Of a stretch of 64,000 nt of DNA, positions 16,411-25,485 are shown in pieces. Position 1 is the first letter of the stretch. Each line of letters opens with the position of its first letter. Position numbers and translations under genes: made by a program. The notes under the pieces are model-generated. The model did no database searches. It saw only the letters and a program-made list of their open reading frames with translations, and was not told where the DNA came from. Source of the DNA: Chitinophaga caeni (lineage in GTDB: Bacteria > Bacteroidota > Bacteroidia > Chitinophagales > Chitinophagaceae); the NCBI RefSeq assembly GCF_002557795.1, contig NZ_CP023777.1:4845001-4909000 (forward strand), written 5' to 3'.

Positions 16411-17529
16411 TCAATTCTTTCTTAATCCTTCGATTAAAAGCTCCAATTCATGATCCGTATTAAAACTGTGAATGATAATGCGCAACCTTTCTGCTCCTTT
16501 CGCCACCGTGGGATGTAAAATGGCCCGTACATCTAAACCCAGGGACTGTAAATATCCCGCTTTAGTCCTAGCAGCCTCATTTCCGGGGATGTTGTAAACT
16601 TGTATCGGCGTATCGCTGTAGAACAAGTTATCGTTGAGACCGGATCGTAGTTTCCTGATATGCGCCCTGATGGTTCGACGTTCTTCATCCATGCTTGGAA
16701 ATAATTGGTAGGCTGCCAACATACTAGCTACGGCTACCGGTGGTAATGCCGTGGTATAGATAAACGAGCGGGCAAAATTGATCAAGTACGATTTTAATGT
16801 CTCGCTACCCAGAACAATCGCGCCATGACAACCCAATGCCTTCCCAAAGGTATGTACCCTGGCAAAACAGTCATTCTCCAAACCCTTGGATTGCACCAGG
16901 CCCTCGCCCCGGCTGCCAACAATGCCAGTAGCATGTGCTTCGTCCACGATCAAATGCGCATTATACCGCTGGCAAAGCTGTAAGATATCTTCTATTGGCG
17001 CGATGTCGCCATCCATCGAATACACGGACTCAATGACCACGAATACTTCTCCAAGGCCCCGTTTGGCGATGGACAATTTTTGCTGTAAACTTTCACAATC
17101 ATTATGCGCGAAGGCGTAAGAATGGGCTAACGACAAACGGATACCATCGCGGATAGAGGCATGCGCGAGGTTATCATAAATCACCGTATCATGTTTACCG
17201 GGAACAGAAGACAGTAAGCCCAGGTTGGCATCGTAACCCGAATTGAAGATCAATCCTGCCGCGGCACGGTGAAAAAGTGCGATCTCCCCCTCTGCCAATT
17301 CGATAAAAGGATCATTACCGGATAACAACCGCGAGCCGCCGCTGCCATGTTTCTTGCTATAAGGTTCGTTCAATCGCAGGATATGCTCCCCCATCCTTTC
17401 ACTGCTGGCCAAACCGAGGTAATCATTAGAACAAAAGTCCACACGGTTCTCGAAATGCCGAAGTTGTCTTAAAGAAGCCTGCTCTTCCCTTTTATGGAGC
17501 GCCGCTTGGAGGAAATGTTCAGGGTTCAT
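16411..17529 (-). CDS. bioF: 8-amino-7-oxononanoate synthase-like PLP enzyme
   Basis: 372 residues of the alpha-oxoamine synthase family. Markers: VDFCSNDYLGLA (30-41), GSGGSRLLSGND (62-73), NLAHASIRDG (120-129), VDEAHATGIVG (195-205) with the PLP-ring Asp197, and the Schiff-base lysine in HTFGKALG (Lys230). BioF joins pimeloyl-CoA/ACP with alanine in biotin synthesis. No other bio genes are nearby, so biotin function is the best but not exclusive reading; ketobutyrate-CoA ligase-like or sphinganine-type members share these motifs. Length and DYLGL favour BioF. Divergent from miaE across 97 bases. Confidence 0.82.
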   Translation of the reverse strand: MNPEHFLQAALHKREEQASLRQLRHFENRVDFCSNDYLGLASSERMGEHILRLNEPYSKKHGSGGSRLLSGNDPFIELAEGEIALFHRAAAGLIFNSGYDANLGLLSSVPGKHDTVIYDNLAHASIRDGIRLSLAHSYAFAHNDCESLQQKLSIAKRGLGEVFVVIESVYSMDGDIAPIEDILQLCQRYNAHLIVDEAHATGIVGSRGEGLVQSKGLENDCFARVHTFGKALGCHGAIVLGSETLKSYLINFARSFIYTTALPPVAVASMLAAYQLFPSMDEERRTIRAHIRKLRSGLNDNLFYSDTPIQVYNIPGNEAARTKAGYLQSLGLDVRAILHPTVAKGAERLRIIIHSFNTDHELELLIEGLRKN

Positions 17530-17599
17530 ATACCGATCTGTTTTGTAAATAAAGGACTGACCGTAAAGTTACGGCTTACTTCCCGAGGTAATAATTTTA

Positions 17600-17607
17600 T
17601 ACCTTTG
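17600..17607 (+). promoter_or_regulatory. candidate -7 element of the miaE gene
   Basis: TACCTTTG fits TAnnTTTG and lies 19 bases before the ATG. No clear -33 box. Confidence 0.45.
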
Positions 17608-17626
17608 TGCCGACAAATTTAAAGGA

Positions 17627-18226
17627 ATGAGTAGTAAAGTGTCAATTCTCGGGTTAAAATTACCTACAGATCCGCGCTGGGTGAACCTGGCGGCGATTAC
17701 CCTGGACGAAATCCTGACCGATCACGCTTTTTGCGAGCAGAAAGCCGCCACGGCCTGTATTTCGTTGATACAAAGGTATCCCGGGAAAACACGTTTAGTA
17801 GAAGAACTTGCGCCCATCGTAACCGAAGAATGGGGGCATTTCCGGCAAGTATTAGCCGAGATGAAGAAAAGGGGCTATCCATTGGGCCGACAAAGGAAGG
17901 ATTTGTATGTAAACGAGTTATTGAAGCATGCCAAAAAGGGAGGCCATCCCGATGATCAATTATTAGATCAATTACTGATCTGCGCCCTGATCGAAGCGCG
18001 GAGTTGTGAACGTTTCCGCTTATTAAGCGAGGGATTGGAGGATGATTATATGAAGAATTTTTATTACAAATTCATGGTATCGGAAGCAGGCCATTACCGT
18101 TTATTTATAGATCTTGCCAATGAATATTTCGATGAAGAAAGGGTAAGAAACCGCTGGCAAGAATGGCTGAAGATCGAGGCCGATATTTTGGCTAATATGG
18201 ATGTGAGGGGCGACAGGATGCATTAA
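17627..18226 (+). CDS. miaE: tRNA-(ms2io6A)-hydroxylase-like diiron enzyme (MiaE family)
   Basis: 199 residues of the ferritin-like four-helix diiron family. Ligand-type motifs appear in order: LDEILTDHAFCEQKAA (Asp/Glu/His, about 26-41), EEWGHFRQV (about 66-74), ALIEARSCERFRLL (about 121-134) and SEAGHYRLF (about 154-162). These are the two ExxH/E-rich pairs of MiaE, which hydroxylates the ms2i6A37 modification of tRNA with O2. It is oddly common in Bacteroidota without a known reductase partner. It ends 4 bases from the convergent patatin gene. Confidence 0.88.
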   Translation: MSSKVSILGLKLPTDPRWVNLAAITLDEILTDHAFCEQKAATACISLIQRYPGKTRLVEELAPIVTEEWGHFRQVLAEMKKRGYPLGRQRKDLYVNELLKHAKKGGHPDDQLLDQLLICALIEARSCERFRLLSEGLEDDYMKNFYYKFMVSEAGHYRLFIDLANEYFDEERVRNRWQEWLKIEADILANMDVRGDRMH

Positions 18227-18230
18227 TCCC

Positions 18231-20471
18231 CTAAAACTGGAAACCGACATTCACATAAGCTTTCACAATGCCGTTGCCCGAGCCGTACATCAAGGTCGCT
18301 TCCAATGGGCCGAACCGGCTGGAATATCCCACGGACAAGCCATAACCGCTAATAAACTTGTAATCTTCCAATGAATTATTCGTCGTAAAATCATAAACGG
18401 CGCCACCAACGCGCGGCGTTAAGAAGAAGTTATTAAACATTTCATATTGGAAACCCAACTGTGCCGTGGCTGCACTGGAACTAATCACCTCAGCATCAGC
18501 GTATCCCACTAATGGTAATTGCGTGCGGGTATTCAAAGTCAACCCGCCGATCCAATAATTATTGATGATGGACTCGCTGTAGTTAAAATTCATCCCCAGG
18601 TTGGCGTTCAGAACGGTGGTGAATTTTTTATTTACAGGGATATAATAACTTATTCTTGCTAATAACCGTTGATAGTTATCGAATCCCAAACCCAAGCTAT
18701 CCGGGTCAATATGTTGACCATTTTCAGAAATGGTTAGATTAGATTTTTGATCAAAAACTTGCCCACCTTCAATTTTCACATTCCAACCGGAGGAAGGGAA
18801 CATAACACGGTTAACTGTATTATACTCCAACCCCAAGTAAGCGTTATACTGTTGTACATGACCATCCAACACTATAAATGGTGATATCCTCGGCTTTAAA
18901 CGTACGTACTCCCATTTCAAACCGCTAATAAGGCTGAGTTTTTCCGTTGGCATATAATGAAAGTTGACATCGAAATCAACAAACTTATATTTGTACTCGA
19001 ATAAAGAGCGGAAATCTTCATAAAATGTGAGCGGGTTATTTTCAAAGTAAGCGCCTAATACGAACCCTACGTTACGTTTACGACCCGTGTATTTCAAAAA
19101 CTCTGCCCTTACCCGCGGGTATGTTCCTAAAGCTGCCGTTACGTATGCCCTGGAGTTCGGTACGACGAAATTTCGCTGGGTAAAGTTCAATATCGCTTGA
19201 AAATCCGTGTACGTATTATAGTTGATAGCAACTTTTGCATAAGTCAATGCGTTCTCATCGGCGTTAATTACCATCCTCGCATGACCGGGCCTTGTTTCAA
19301 GAAGCTCGTAAGTAATCTGCTTATAAAACCGTGTTCCAAATACGTGCTGCACGGCTTTTTCAATCTGCAAGGGCGTATAACATCCGCCTTCTTCCAGGTT
19401 CAAACGGCTTTTGAAAAATTTCTCATTCGTATGCTTCAATCCTAATACAACGATATCTTCTATCAATACATCGGGCTTCCATGGCAAACGATCCGGCTTA
19501 GCTTGGCCTGTACCGGGATAGAGCGCATTTAGCGAGTCCGCGATATGCTTGAATACCGGGTAATATTGACGCCCCATCTCTTTCCCGGCATCAATAATTG
19601 CATCCACGCTGCCGAAACTGGCTGCCGAAAATGGTTTCAAGCTTTGATGAATATAAACATTGGCTAATTTCCTGGCGCCAACGAAATCATCGGCATCCTT
19701 GTAGAAACCCAACTGGGTAAGGATGTCAATTGGGGTATTTAATTCATCGGCACTTAATAAACCGTTCGATACATTGGAGCCGATGATCAACTTAGCACCC
19801 ATATCCTTCGCTATTGTAGTGGGAAAATTCCGAACCACACCACCATCCACCAGCATTTTATCCCCGATCCTGACCGCGGTAAATACCGATGGAATAGCCA
19901 TGCTGGCACGCATGCTGGTAACGATATTCCCGGTGTCTAAAGTGAGCGCCTCACCCGTGGCTATGTCGGTGGCTACACATTTAAACGGGATACTGAAATG
20001 ATCAAAATCCCGAACGCTGTAAACAGGATATGCCAAGCGGGCCAATTCTAACCATAGCTGTTGCCCCACGATCATCCCGGAGGCCAACTTGGGTTTGCCG
20101 TATTCAAATGGAATTTCGAGGATGTATTTGCCAAATTCGTCCTTTTCTTCTGGAGAAATCTCGGTCATCGGAGGTTGGTTGGCAAATAAATTCGACCAAT
20201 CCATCGTGCGGGCAATATGCTCGATACTATCACCACTATACCCCATCGCATATACGCCACCGATGATACTACCCATGCTCGTACCGGTGATGAGATCGAT
20301 CTTCAATCCTGCGCTATCAATAGCTTCGAGGATGCCTATATGCGCCAAGCCCTTGGCGCCGCCGCCGCTCAAGGTCAAACCAACCTTGGGACGCTGTGCC
20401 AGCGATGATAAGGAAAGGCATAAGCAAGCGATTGTTATGACAATATTAGTTACGAAACTGGATCTAAGCAT
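18231..20471 (-). CDS. patatin-like phospholipase with outer-membrane barrel
   Basis: 746 residues, with a signal peptide (1-25). The patatin domain (28-220) has GGGAKGLAHIG (oxyanion loop, about 36-46), the nucleophile GTSMG (Ser65) and the Asp of LVDGGVVRNFP (about residue 209). A POTRA-like segment (about 330-390) and a beta-barrel of the surface-antigen/BamA type follow, ending in the aromatic VNVGFQF. The layout equals PlpD-type type Vd autotransporters, in which the barrel places a lipase at the cell surface. Whether the lipase is released is unknown. Confidence 0.9.
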   Translation of the reverse strand: MLRSSFVTNIVITIACLCLSLSSLAQRPKVGLTLSGGGAKGLAHIGILEAIDSAGLKIDLITGTSMGSIIGGVYAMGYSGDSIEHIARTMDWSNLFANQPPMTEISPEEKDEFGKYILEIPFEYGKPKLASGMIVGQQLWLELARLAYPVYSVRDFDHFSIPFKCVATDIATGEALTLDTGNIVTSMRASMAIPSVFTAVRIGDKMLVDGGVVRNFPTTIAKDMGAKLIIGSNVSNGLLSADELNTPIDILTQLGFYKDADDFVGARKLANVYIHQSLKPFSAASFGSVDAIIDAGKEMGRQYYPVFKHIADSLNALYPGTGQAKPDRLPWKPDVLIEDIVVLGLKHTNEKFFKSRLNLEEGGCYTPLQIEKAVQHVFGTRFYKQITYELLETRPGHARMVINADENALTYAKVAINYNTYTDFQAILNFTQRNFVVPNSRAYVTAALGTYPRVRAEFLKYTGRKRNVGFVLGAYFENNPLTFYEDFRSLFEYKYKFVDFDVNFHYMPTEKLSLISGLKWEYVRLKPRISPFIVLDGHVQQYNAYLGLEYNTVNRVMFPSSGWNVKIEGGQVFDQKSNLTISENGQHIDPDSLGLGFDNYQRLLARISYYIPVNKKFTTVLNANLGMNFNYSESIINNYWIGGLTLNTRTQLPLVGYADAEVISSSAATAQLGFQYEMFNNFFLTPRVGGAVYDFTTNNSLEDYKFISGYGLSVGYSSRFGPLEATLMYGSGNGIVKAYVNVGFQF

Positions 20472-20624
20472 AAATGGTTACTGCTCCTAATAGACGAATA
20501 CCATTAAAGTTAAATGATATATTCATAGTAATAAGGAGTAATTGATAAAAATTGTTCATTTTTTCATAAGTGCTACCTAGCCATGCATAGATTTATTATC
20601 TTATAGGTTCATTATACGAATCCT

Positions 20625-22133
20625 ATGCAAAGTTCCACGAAGAAAAATATCTGGCAAGTTATCATGGCTTCCTCTGCCGGAACCCTGATTGAATGGTATG
20701 ATTTCTATATTTTCGGCAGTCTTTCCTATATCATAGCGGACAAGTTTTTTCCTAATGACAATCACACGTTGGCCTATATCGCCACCTTGGCAACTTTTGC
20801 CGTGGGCTTTATCGTACGGCCTTTCGGCTCGATCGTATTCGGCCGCTTGGGCGATATCGTGGGAAGAAAATATACTTTTCTACTGACCCTGTTATTAATG
20901 GGCGGCACCACGTTCGCGATCGGTTTGGTGCCTGGTTATGCCACGATAGGCTACGCGGCGCCGATCATAATATTGATACTAAGGTTATTGCAGGGCTTGG
21001 CCCTCGGGGGAGAATACGGCGGTGCAGCTACTTATGTAGCCGAACATGCGCCGACAGCCCGCCGGGGTTATTTTACCAGTTTTATACAAACTACTGCCAC
21101 GTTGGGATTATTCCTTTCTCTCGGGGTCATCCTTTTAACGAATATGAGCATGAGTAGTGATTCCTTCAATGCTTGGGGATGGCGGGTTCCTTTTTGGGTG
21201 TCCATTGTGCTAGTGATCACATCCTATTATATCCGTACCAAGCTGGAGGAATCGCCCCTGTTCAAGGAAATGAAGGCCGCCGGAAAAACATCTAAAAACC
21301 CGATCAGGGAAAGCTTCGGCAAGAAAGAGAACTTGAGAATGGTGTTATTGGCTTTGTTCGGTGCTACGATGGGTCAAGGCGTAGTTTGGTACACGGGACA
21401 ATTTTATGCATTGTCTTTCTTACAAAACACGATGCATGTCAGCTTATCGCAATCCAGTATTATCATCGCGGTGGCTTTATTGCTGGGAACGCCGCTTTTC
21501 GTGTATTTCGGTCACTTGTCGGATAAAATCGGGCGTAAGAAGATTATTTTAGGTGGGATGATTTTGGCGGCGATTGCTTATTATCCCATTTACAGGGCGA
21601 TGGATCAAACAGTGATGTTGGATCGTAAACAAGAAGTTACATCATTATTTAAGATTGAAAGCCATTCGGAAAGTAACGGTGAGGGTGCATTGGTTCGTCA
21701 TACCACCCGGATTTACACTTATTCCGACAGTACGCAGCTCCGCAAAATCAAAACAGAAACTATTAGCGGCGATCAAACAATCCTTACTGCTGAAAAAGAC
21801 GAAATCAAAGTTTCCCGCTCGGCAACGGTCTGGTTGATATTTCTGGTGTTCCTACAGGTGCTTTTCGTCACGATGGCATACGGACCAATATGTGCTTTCC
21901 TGGTTGAGATGTTCCCCACCCGGATCCGTTATACATCGATGAGCTTACCTTACCATATCGGGAACGGTGTATTCGGTGGATTAATGCCGATCATCGCGGT
22001 TTCATTGGTGAGTAAAACGGGAAATCATTATATCGGTTTGGCATACCCGATCGCGGTAGCGGTTATTTGCGTGATTATCGGCGGGATTTTTATCAAGGAG
22101 AAACCGATCCGGGATTTGAGCATCGAGGATTGA
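20625..22133 (+). CDS. MFS transporter, metabolite:H+ symporter type
   Basis: 502 residues with 12 predicted membrane helices. GTLIEWYDFYIFGSL near residue 18 and GRLGDIVGRKYTFL near residue 83 mark the MHS group (ProP, ShiA, KgtP relatives), which import dicarboxylates, osmolytes or shikimate with protons. FGHLSDKIGRKK (about 292-303) is the second MFS loop. Unusual: roughly 70 hydrophilic residues (about 326-397) are inserted in the periplasmic loop between helices 9 and 10. Substrate unknown. It is divergent from the patatin gene. Confidence 0.88.
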   Translation: MQSSTKKNIWQVIMASSAGTLIEWYDFYIFGSLSYIIADKFFPNDNHTLAYIATLATFAVGFIVRPFGSIVFGRLGDIVGRKYTFLLTLLLMGGTTFAIGLVPGYATIGYAAPIIILILRLLQGLALGGEYGGAATYVAEHAPTARRGYFTSFIQTTATLGLFLSLGVILLTNMSMSSDSFNAWGWRVPFWVSIVLVITSYYIRTKLEESPLFKEMKAAGKTSKNPIRESFGKKENLRMVLLALFGATMGQGVVWYTGQFYALSFLQNTMHVSLSQSSIIIAVALLLGTPLFVYFGHLSDKIGRKKIILGGMILAAIAYYPIYRAMDQTVMLDRKQEVTSLFKIESHSESNGEGALVRHTTRIYTYSDSTQLRKIKTETISGDQTILTAEKDEIKVSRSATVWLIFLVFLQVLFVTMAYGPICAFLVEMFPTRIRYTSMSLPYHIGNGVFGGLMPIIAVSLVSKTGNHYIGLAYPIAVAVICVIIGGIFIKEKPIRDLSIED

Positions 22134-22240
22134 TTGGAATATAGAATTTCAACATCTAAACTCCAAAAGTTAAAATTTGCACTGGTAAAGTCTTTTAGCT
22201 AGAAATTCTTTATCTTAATTCCTAAATAGAAAGGAATTGT

Positions 22241-22555
22241 ATGATTAATTTAAGTGAGAAAGATTATGATGTTATCATAAAATCTTTGATGAAAAAAACT
22301 TTAAGTCAAAATGAGGATAATAACAGTGAAAAATTAATTAATACTATTGGTGCACGTGCTGCTCAAAACGCCATTAATGAAAATCTCGCGTTAAAAAACC
22401 CAATTACAATACTGAAGGATAATTGGGTTATTAGAGTCATGCCTGACGGTAGTGAAGAAAAGATTTCAAAGGTTAACCGGGTTGAAAATCCAATTTTCGC
22501 TTCACAAAAAATCGCCAAAGGAACTATCATTCATGCCAAAAAGAAAAACTTATAG
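22241..22555 (+). CDS. small protein paired with zeta-toxin remnant, probable antitoxin
   Basis: 104 residues, AT-rich codons. It reads LSEKDYDVIIKSLMKK at the start, and NWVIRVMPDGSEEKISKV (about 67-84) resembles the small partner proteins placed before zeta-toxin/UDP-GlcNAc kinase-like genes in Bacteroidota. The next frame, overlapping by 23 bases, starts a P-loop protein that is broken after about 42 codons. The pairing suggests an antitoxin left behind after toxin loss. Family assignment is from memory of gene order and is not certain. Confidence 0.5.
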   Translation: MINLSEKDYDVIIKSLMKKTLSQNEDNNSEKLINTIGARAAQNAINENLALKNPITILKDNWVIRVMPDGSEEKISKVNRVENPIFASQKIAKGTIIHAKKKNL

Positions 22556-22661
22556 AATGCGGGTATTTGCGGGTCCAAATGGTTCCGGCAAAAGCTCGAT
22601 AATAAAAGAAATAAATAAAATTCCTTACGGTTTATTCATCTCCTTTTGGCTCAATATTTAG
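22533..22661 (+). pseudogene. truncated zeta-toxin-like P-loop kinase
   Basis: The ATG at 22533 starts MPKRKTYRMRVFAGPNGSGK: FAGPNGSGKSS is the Walker A loop that opens zeta-toxin family kinases. The frame stops after 42 codons, whereas the family needs roughly 190 or more. Nothing resembling the rest of the kinase follows, because the next 39 bases lead into the convergent GSCFA gene. A deletion has removed the toxin body. The overlap with the upstream small gene fits an antitoxin-toxin operon. Confidence 0.7.
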
Positions 22662-22700
22662 CTCCTACCAACAGGTCTATTCAACTTATGATAGCATTTA

Positions 22701-23684
22701 CTATTTATCAGCCGTTCCAAAATATGCTAACTCCCGCTCCAAATCCAACCCCGGATACTTCTCTTTCAGCGCCTTCACTTTTGACAAATAACTCGACAAA
22801 AATTTCTTAAAATCTTCCGATCCTGGCTGTAAAGGTTTATGTTGTATCGCGGTTCTAACAGCTTCCAGTTGTTGTTGCAGTTCCCGGCTGGATGCATCCC
22901 AAGTGTGTTCCAAAAATGATTCCCAAACGTATTGCAAGGCTAAATCATTCGGATGCACCAAGTCTTCTTTGAAAAAACGGTAATCGCGCAGGTCATCGAT
23001 GACCAGCTCGTATGAAGGGAAATAATGTAAACGGTTGAATTTATTCACCAAATGATGTACGGCTTGAATGAGAATGGCTTTGCTAAGATTATTCTCTACA
23101 ACACCATCCTTTACATATCTTACAGGGCTGACCGTAAATAAAATTTGCACCTTGGCGTTCTGGAAAAACAAGCGGTGCATCATGTTATCCAGGGAAGTGA
23201 TGACTTCTTCTAAAGTCAATAATCGCTTATCAAATTGTGCAGCAGGAAATTTATGACAATTGGCAACAGGTTTGTAATTCTCCTTGAGCGAATAAATAAA
23301 ACTACTACCCAAGGTTAATATCAACCAATCTGCTTCCTTTATATAGTTTATTGCGAGGTTTTGATGTTCATTGATTCTTGATAAAACGGTTGCAGGATTA
23401 ACATCGGAAAACCTGCCGTGATGATCCCAACTATGCCATAAACCATTTCTTTCAACTAGATTGGAAGATCCGTATATTTTGCCTTCAAGGTAGGTGTTCA
23501 TCGCATGAACCAAGGCAGCGGGCGTATATAAAATGCCGTGGGGATTCAATAATACATCCATCTTATCTTGGATCATCCTGTTCCCCATCTCTTCCGCGAA
23601 GCAAGATCCCATTACCATTACCTTCTGACCATAGCTAATCTTTGGTTCTATCGATTTCACCGGGAATGTCAACCTGAATTTCAT
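22701..23684 (-). CDS. GSCFA domain protein
   Basis: 327 residues with the name-giving motif VMGSCFAEEMGNRM (about 24-37). It continues with LNPHGILYTP, EADWLILTLGSSFIYS and LFTVSPVRYVKDG, then VHPNDLALQYVWE near residue 220. The GSCFA family looks like an SGNH/GDSL-type fold of unknown substrate, common in Bacteroidota. The Ser of GSCFA and the His of VHPND would form the catalytic pair; that is inference. It sits 21 bases behind the HMG-CoA lyase gene, probably one operon with rlmB. Confidence 0.88.
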   Translation of the reverse strand: MKFRLTFPVKSIEPKISYGQKVMVMGSCFAEEMGNRMIQDKMDVLLNPHGILYTPAALVHAMNTYLEGKIYGSSNLVERNGLWHSWDHHGRFSDVNPATVLSRINEHQNLAINYIKEADWLILTLGSSFIYSLKENYKPVANCHKFPAAQFDKRLLTLEEVITSLDNMMHRLFFQNAKVQILFTVSPVRYVKDGVVENNLSKAILIQAVHHLVNKFNRLHYFPSYELVIDDLRDYRFFKEDLVHPNDLALQYVWESFLEHTWDASSRELQQQLEAVRTAIQHKPLQPGSEDFKKFLSSYLSKVKALKEKYPGLDLERELAYFGTADK

Positions 23685-23705
23685 CTCTTGTATTCTAATA
23701 GCAAT

Positions 23706-24566
23706 TTATATAAATATTGTAGCTGCCTGTGCTATTGCCCTTTCCAGTTCCCTGATATTTAAGTCTATAGCTTCTCCTTGTTCTTGTGCGAAAGTTAAAA
23801 TATGCTCCGTGGCAATGTTGCCGACCAGGTCATCCTTCGCCATCGGGCAACCACCGTAGCCTTTAATCGTACTATCAAATCTACGGCAACCTTCCTGGTA
23901 TGCCGCTGCAACTTTCTCACGCCACGCATCGGGTGTAGCGTGAAAATGCGCACCAAATTCTATATTGGGATATGCCGGGATCACGTGGCTGTATAAATAA
24001 TGAATATCCCCTGCCTTCGCTACCCCAACGGTGTCTGCCAGGGAAATAATGCCGATGTTCAACTTTACCATCTCATCGATCCATTTCATCGCAATCTCTG
24101 CATCGTAAGGATCACCGTAGGGGTTTCCGAAACCCATTGATATATAAATAACCAGCTGTTTTTTATTCTTTAAACAAAGTTCCTGGATCGCCAAGACTTC
24201 TTCCATGGAAGCTTGAATCGTTTTGTTAGTATTCCGTAATTGAAAGGTCTCCGAAATGGAAAAAGGAAAACCGAGGTACTGTATCGCATCATGCATTACG
24301 GCAGTGGCCGCACCACGTAAATTGGCCACGATCGCCAAAAGCCTTGTTTTGGGTGAAGCCGATAGTAAATCAAGCCCCGCCAACACCTGCTCCGTATCTG
24401 CCATCTGCGGAATGGCTTTCGGGGAAACGAAACTTCCGAAGTCAATCGTATGAAAGCCTACTTTCAAAAGTGTATTGATATAATCAATCTTTTGCTGGGT
24501 ACTAATCTGGTGATGCCAGCCTTGCATGGCATCACGCGGACATTCAACGAGTTGTAACATAGCCAA
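23706..24566 (-). CDS. hydroxymethylglutaryl-CoA lyase
   Basis: 286 residues, DRE-TIM metallolyase family. PRDAMQGW (10-17) opens the barrel, FGSFVSPKAIPQMADTEQV (about 43-61) is the usual active-site loop, GAHFHATP (205-212) holds the metal-binding His pair, and GYGGCPMAKDDLVGN (236-250) includes the catalytic Cys240. It cleaves HMG-CoA to acetoacetate and acetyl-CoA at the end of leucine degradation. No other leucine genes are near. The family also contains homologous isopropylmalate/citramalate-type enzymes, but the GGCP motif favours the lyase. Confidence 0.9.
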   Translation of the reverse strand: MAMLQLVECPRDAMQGWHHQISTQQKIDYINTLLKVGFHTIDFGSFVSPKAIPQMADTEQVLAGLDLLSASPKTRLLAIVANLRGAATAVMHDAIQYLGFPFSISETFQLRNTNKTIQASMEEVLAIQELCLKNKKQLVIYISMGFGNPYGDPYDAEIAMKWIDEMVKLNIGIISLADTVGVAKAGDIHYLYSHVIPAYPNIEFGAHFHATPDAWREKVAAAYQEGCRRFDSTIKGYGGCPMAKDDLVGNIATEHILTFAQEQGEAIDLNIRELERAIAQAATIFI

Positions 24567-24601
24567 TTATTTTTGCCTGATCCGCCCTAGCGCTACCGGT
24601 A

Positions 24602-25390
24602 TTACCCTGCCAAATCCCGCTGTTTCATGGCTTCGTACAGGATCACCCCTGCTGCAACGGATACATTCAGTGATTCAAAGCTGTTTTTCATCGGTATTTG
24701 AAAAAGGGTATCCGCCGTTTTCAATAAAGCGGGATAAACACCTTTATCTTCGGAGCCCATAATGATGGCAACGGGTTCTTTCCATTCGCAATCATACAAT
24801 TTTGTTTCGGCTTCCATCTCGCTGGCATATACTTGTATGCCATTCAAATGAAGGGTATCTACCGCTTTCATCAAGCTATTAACGCGGCAAACCGCAATCT
24901 TCTCCAATGCACCTGCGGAGGACTTGATTGCCTCCTCGTTCAGCGCTGCAATGCCTTTATCAGGTATAATGATCGCTTGCGCACCGCAACAAACGGCGCT
25001 ACGGGCAATGGCCCCGATATTGCGCACATCGGTAATACCATCCAATATTAAAAACAGGGGGACTTCCCCGTTATCTACTACATGGGAAATGACATCTTGC
25101 AAGTCCAGGTATTGAATAATCGCGGCAATCGCAACAATCCCTTGGTGATTAGCGCCGGTTAGGCTATTCAACTTTTCAACTGGAACTAAATTGACAGGAA
25201 TCTTCTTTTCTTGGGCCAATTGTTTGATCTGGGGAATAATATCCCCCGTGGCAGTCCGTTGTAAAAAGATCCGTTCGATGGCTTTGCCACTCTTTATGGC
25301 TTCAATAAGCGGTTGACGACCAATTACCAGCGAAGATTGCTTTGGTTTCGGCGCCGAAGTTTTTTTATGTGTTCTAAAAGAAGGATTCAT
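24602..25390 (-). CDS. rlmB: 23S rRNA (guanosine-2'-O-)-methyltransferase, TrmH/RlmB type
   Basis: The start at ATG 25390 (MNPSFRTHKK) gives 262 residues; an upstream TTG would add 13 unlikely residues. An N-terminal substrate-binding domain (VIGRQPLIEAIKSGK ... LTGANHQGIVA) is followed by the SPOUT knot: LDGITDVRNIGAIARSA, IIMGSEDKGVYPAL and IPMKNSFESLNVSVAAGVILYE. These are motifs 1-3 of the SpoU family. RlmB methylates G2251 of 23S rRNA; paralogues of this family act on other RNAs, so the exact site is inferred. The -7 box lies only 5 bases before the ATG. Confidence 0.88.
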   Translation of the reverse strand: MNPSFRTHKKTSAPKPKQSSLVIGRQPLIEAIKSGKAIERIFLQRTATGDIIPQIKQLAQEKKIPVNLVPVEKLNSLTGANHQGIVAIAAIIQYLDLQDVISHVVDNGEVPLFLILDGITDVRNIGAIARSAVCCGAQAIIIPDKGIAALNEEAIKSSAGALEKIAVCRVNSLMKAVDTLHLNGIQVYASEMEAETKLYDCEWKEPVAIIMGSEDKGVYPALLKTADTLFQIPMKNSFESLNVSVAAGVILYEAMKQRDLAG

Positions 25391-25395
25391 CGGGG

Positions 25396-25430
25396 CAAAG
25401 ATACAGATAGTTTCCGTGAGAAGAATCAAA
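25396..25430 (-). promoter_or_regulatory. candidate promoter of rlmB
   Basis: On the minus strand TTTG (25427-25430), 23 bases, TATCTTTG (25396-25403). The -7 box is perfect but the spacing is long. It implies an almost leaderless message from ATG 25390. Confidence 0.45.
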
Positions 25431-25485
25431 GCTTCCTAAAAGCGAGAAAAGCCAATAAGCTCCCAGCTAAATACATTGGGGTCGT

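Noticed and set aside
22452..22532. Longer start for the zeta-toxin remnant
   Set aside because: It would translate the antitoxin coding region out of frame; ATG 22533 precedes the P-loop at the family's usual distance.
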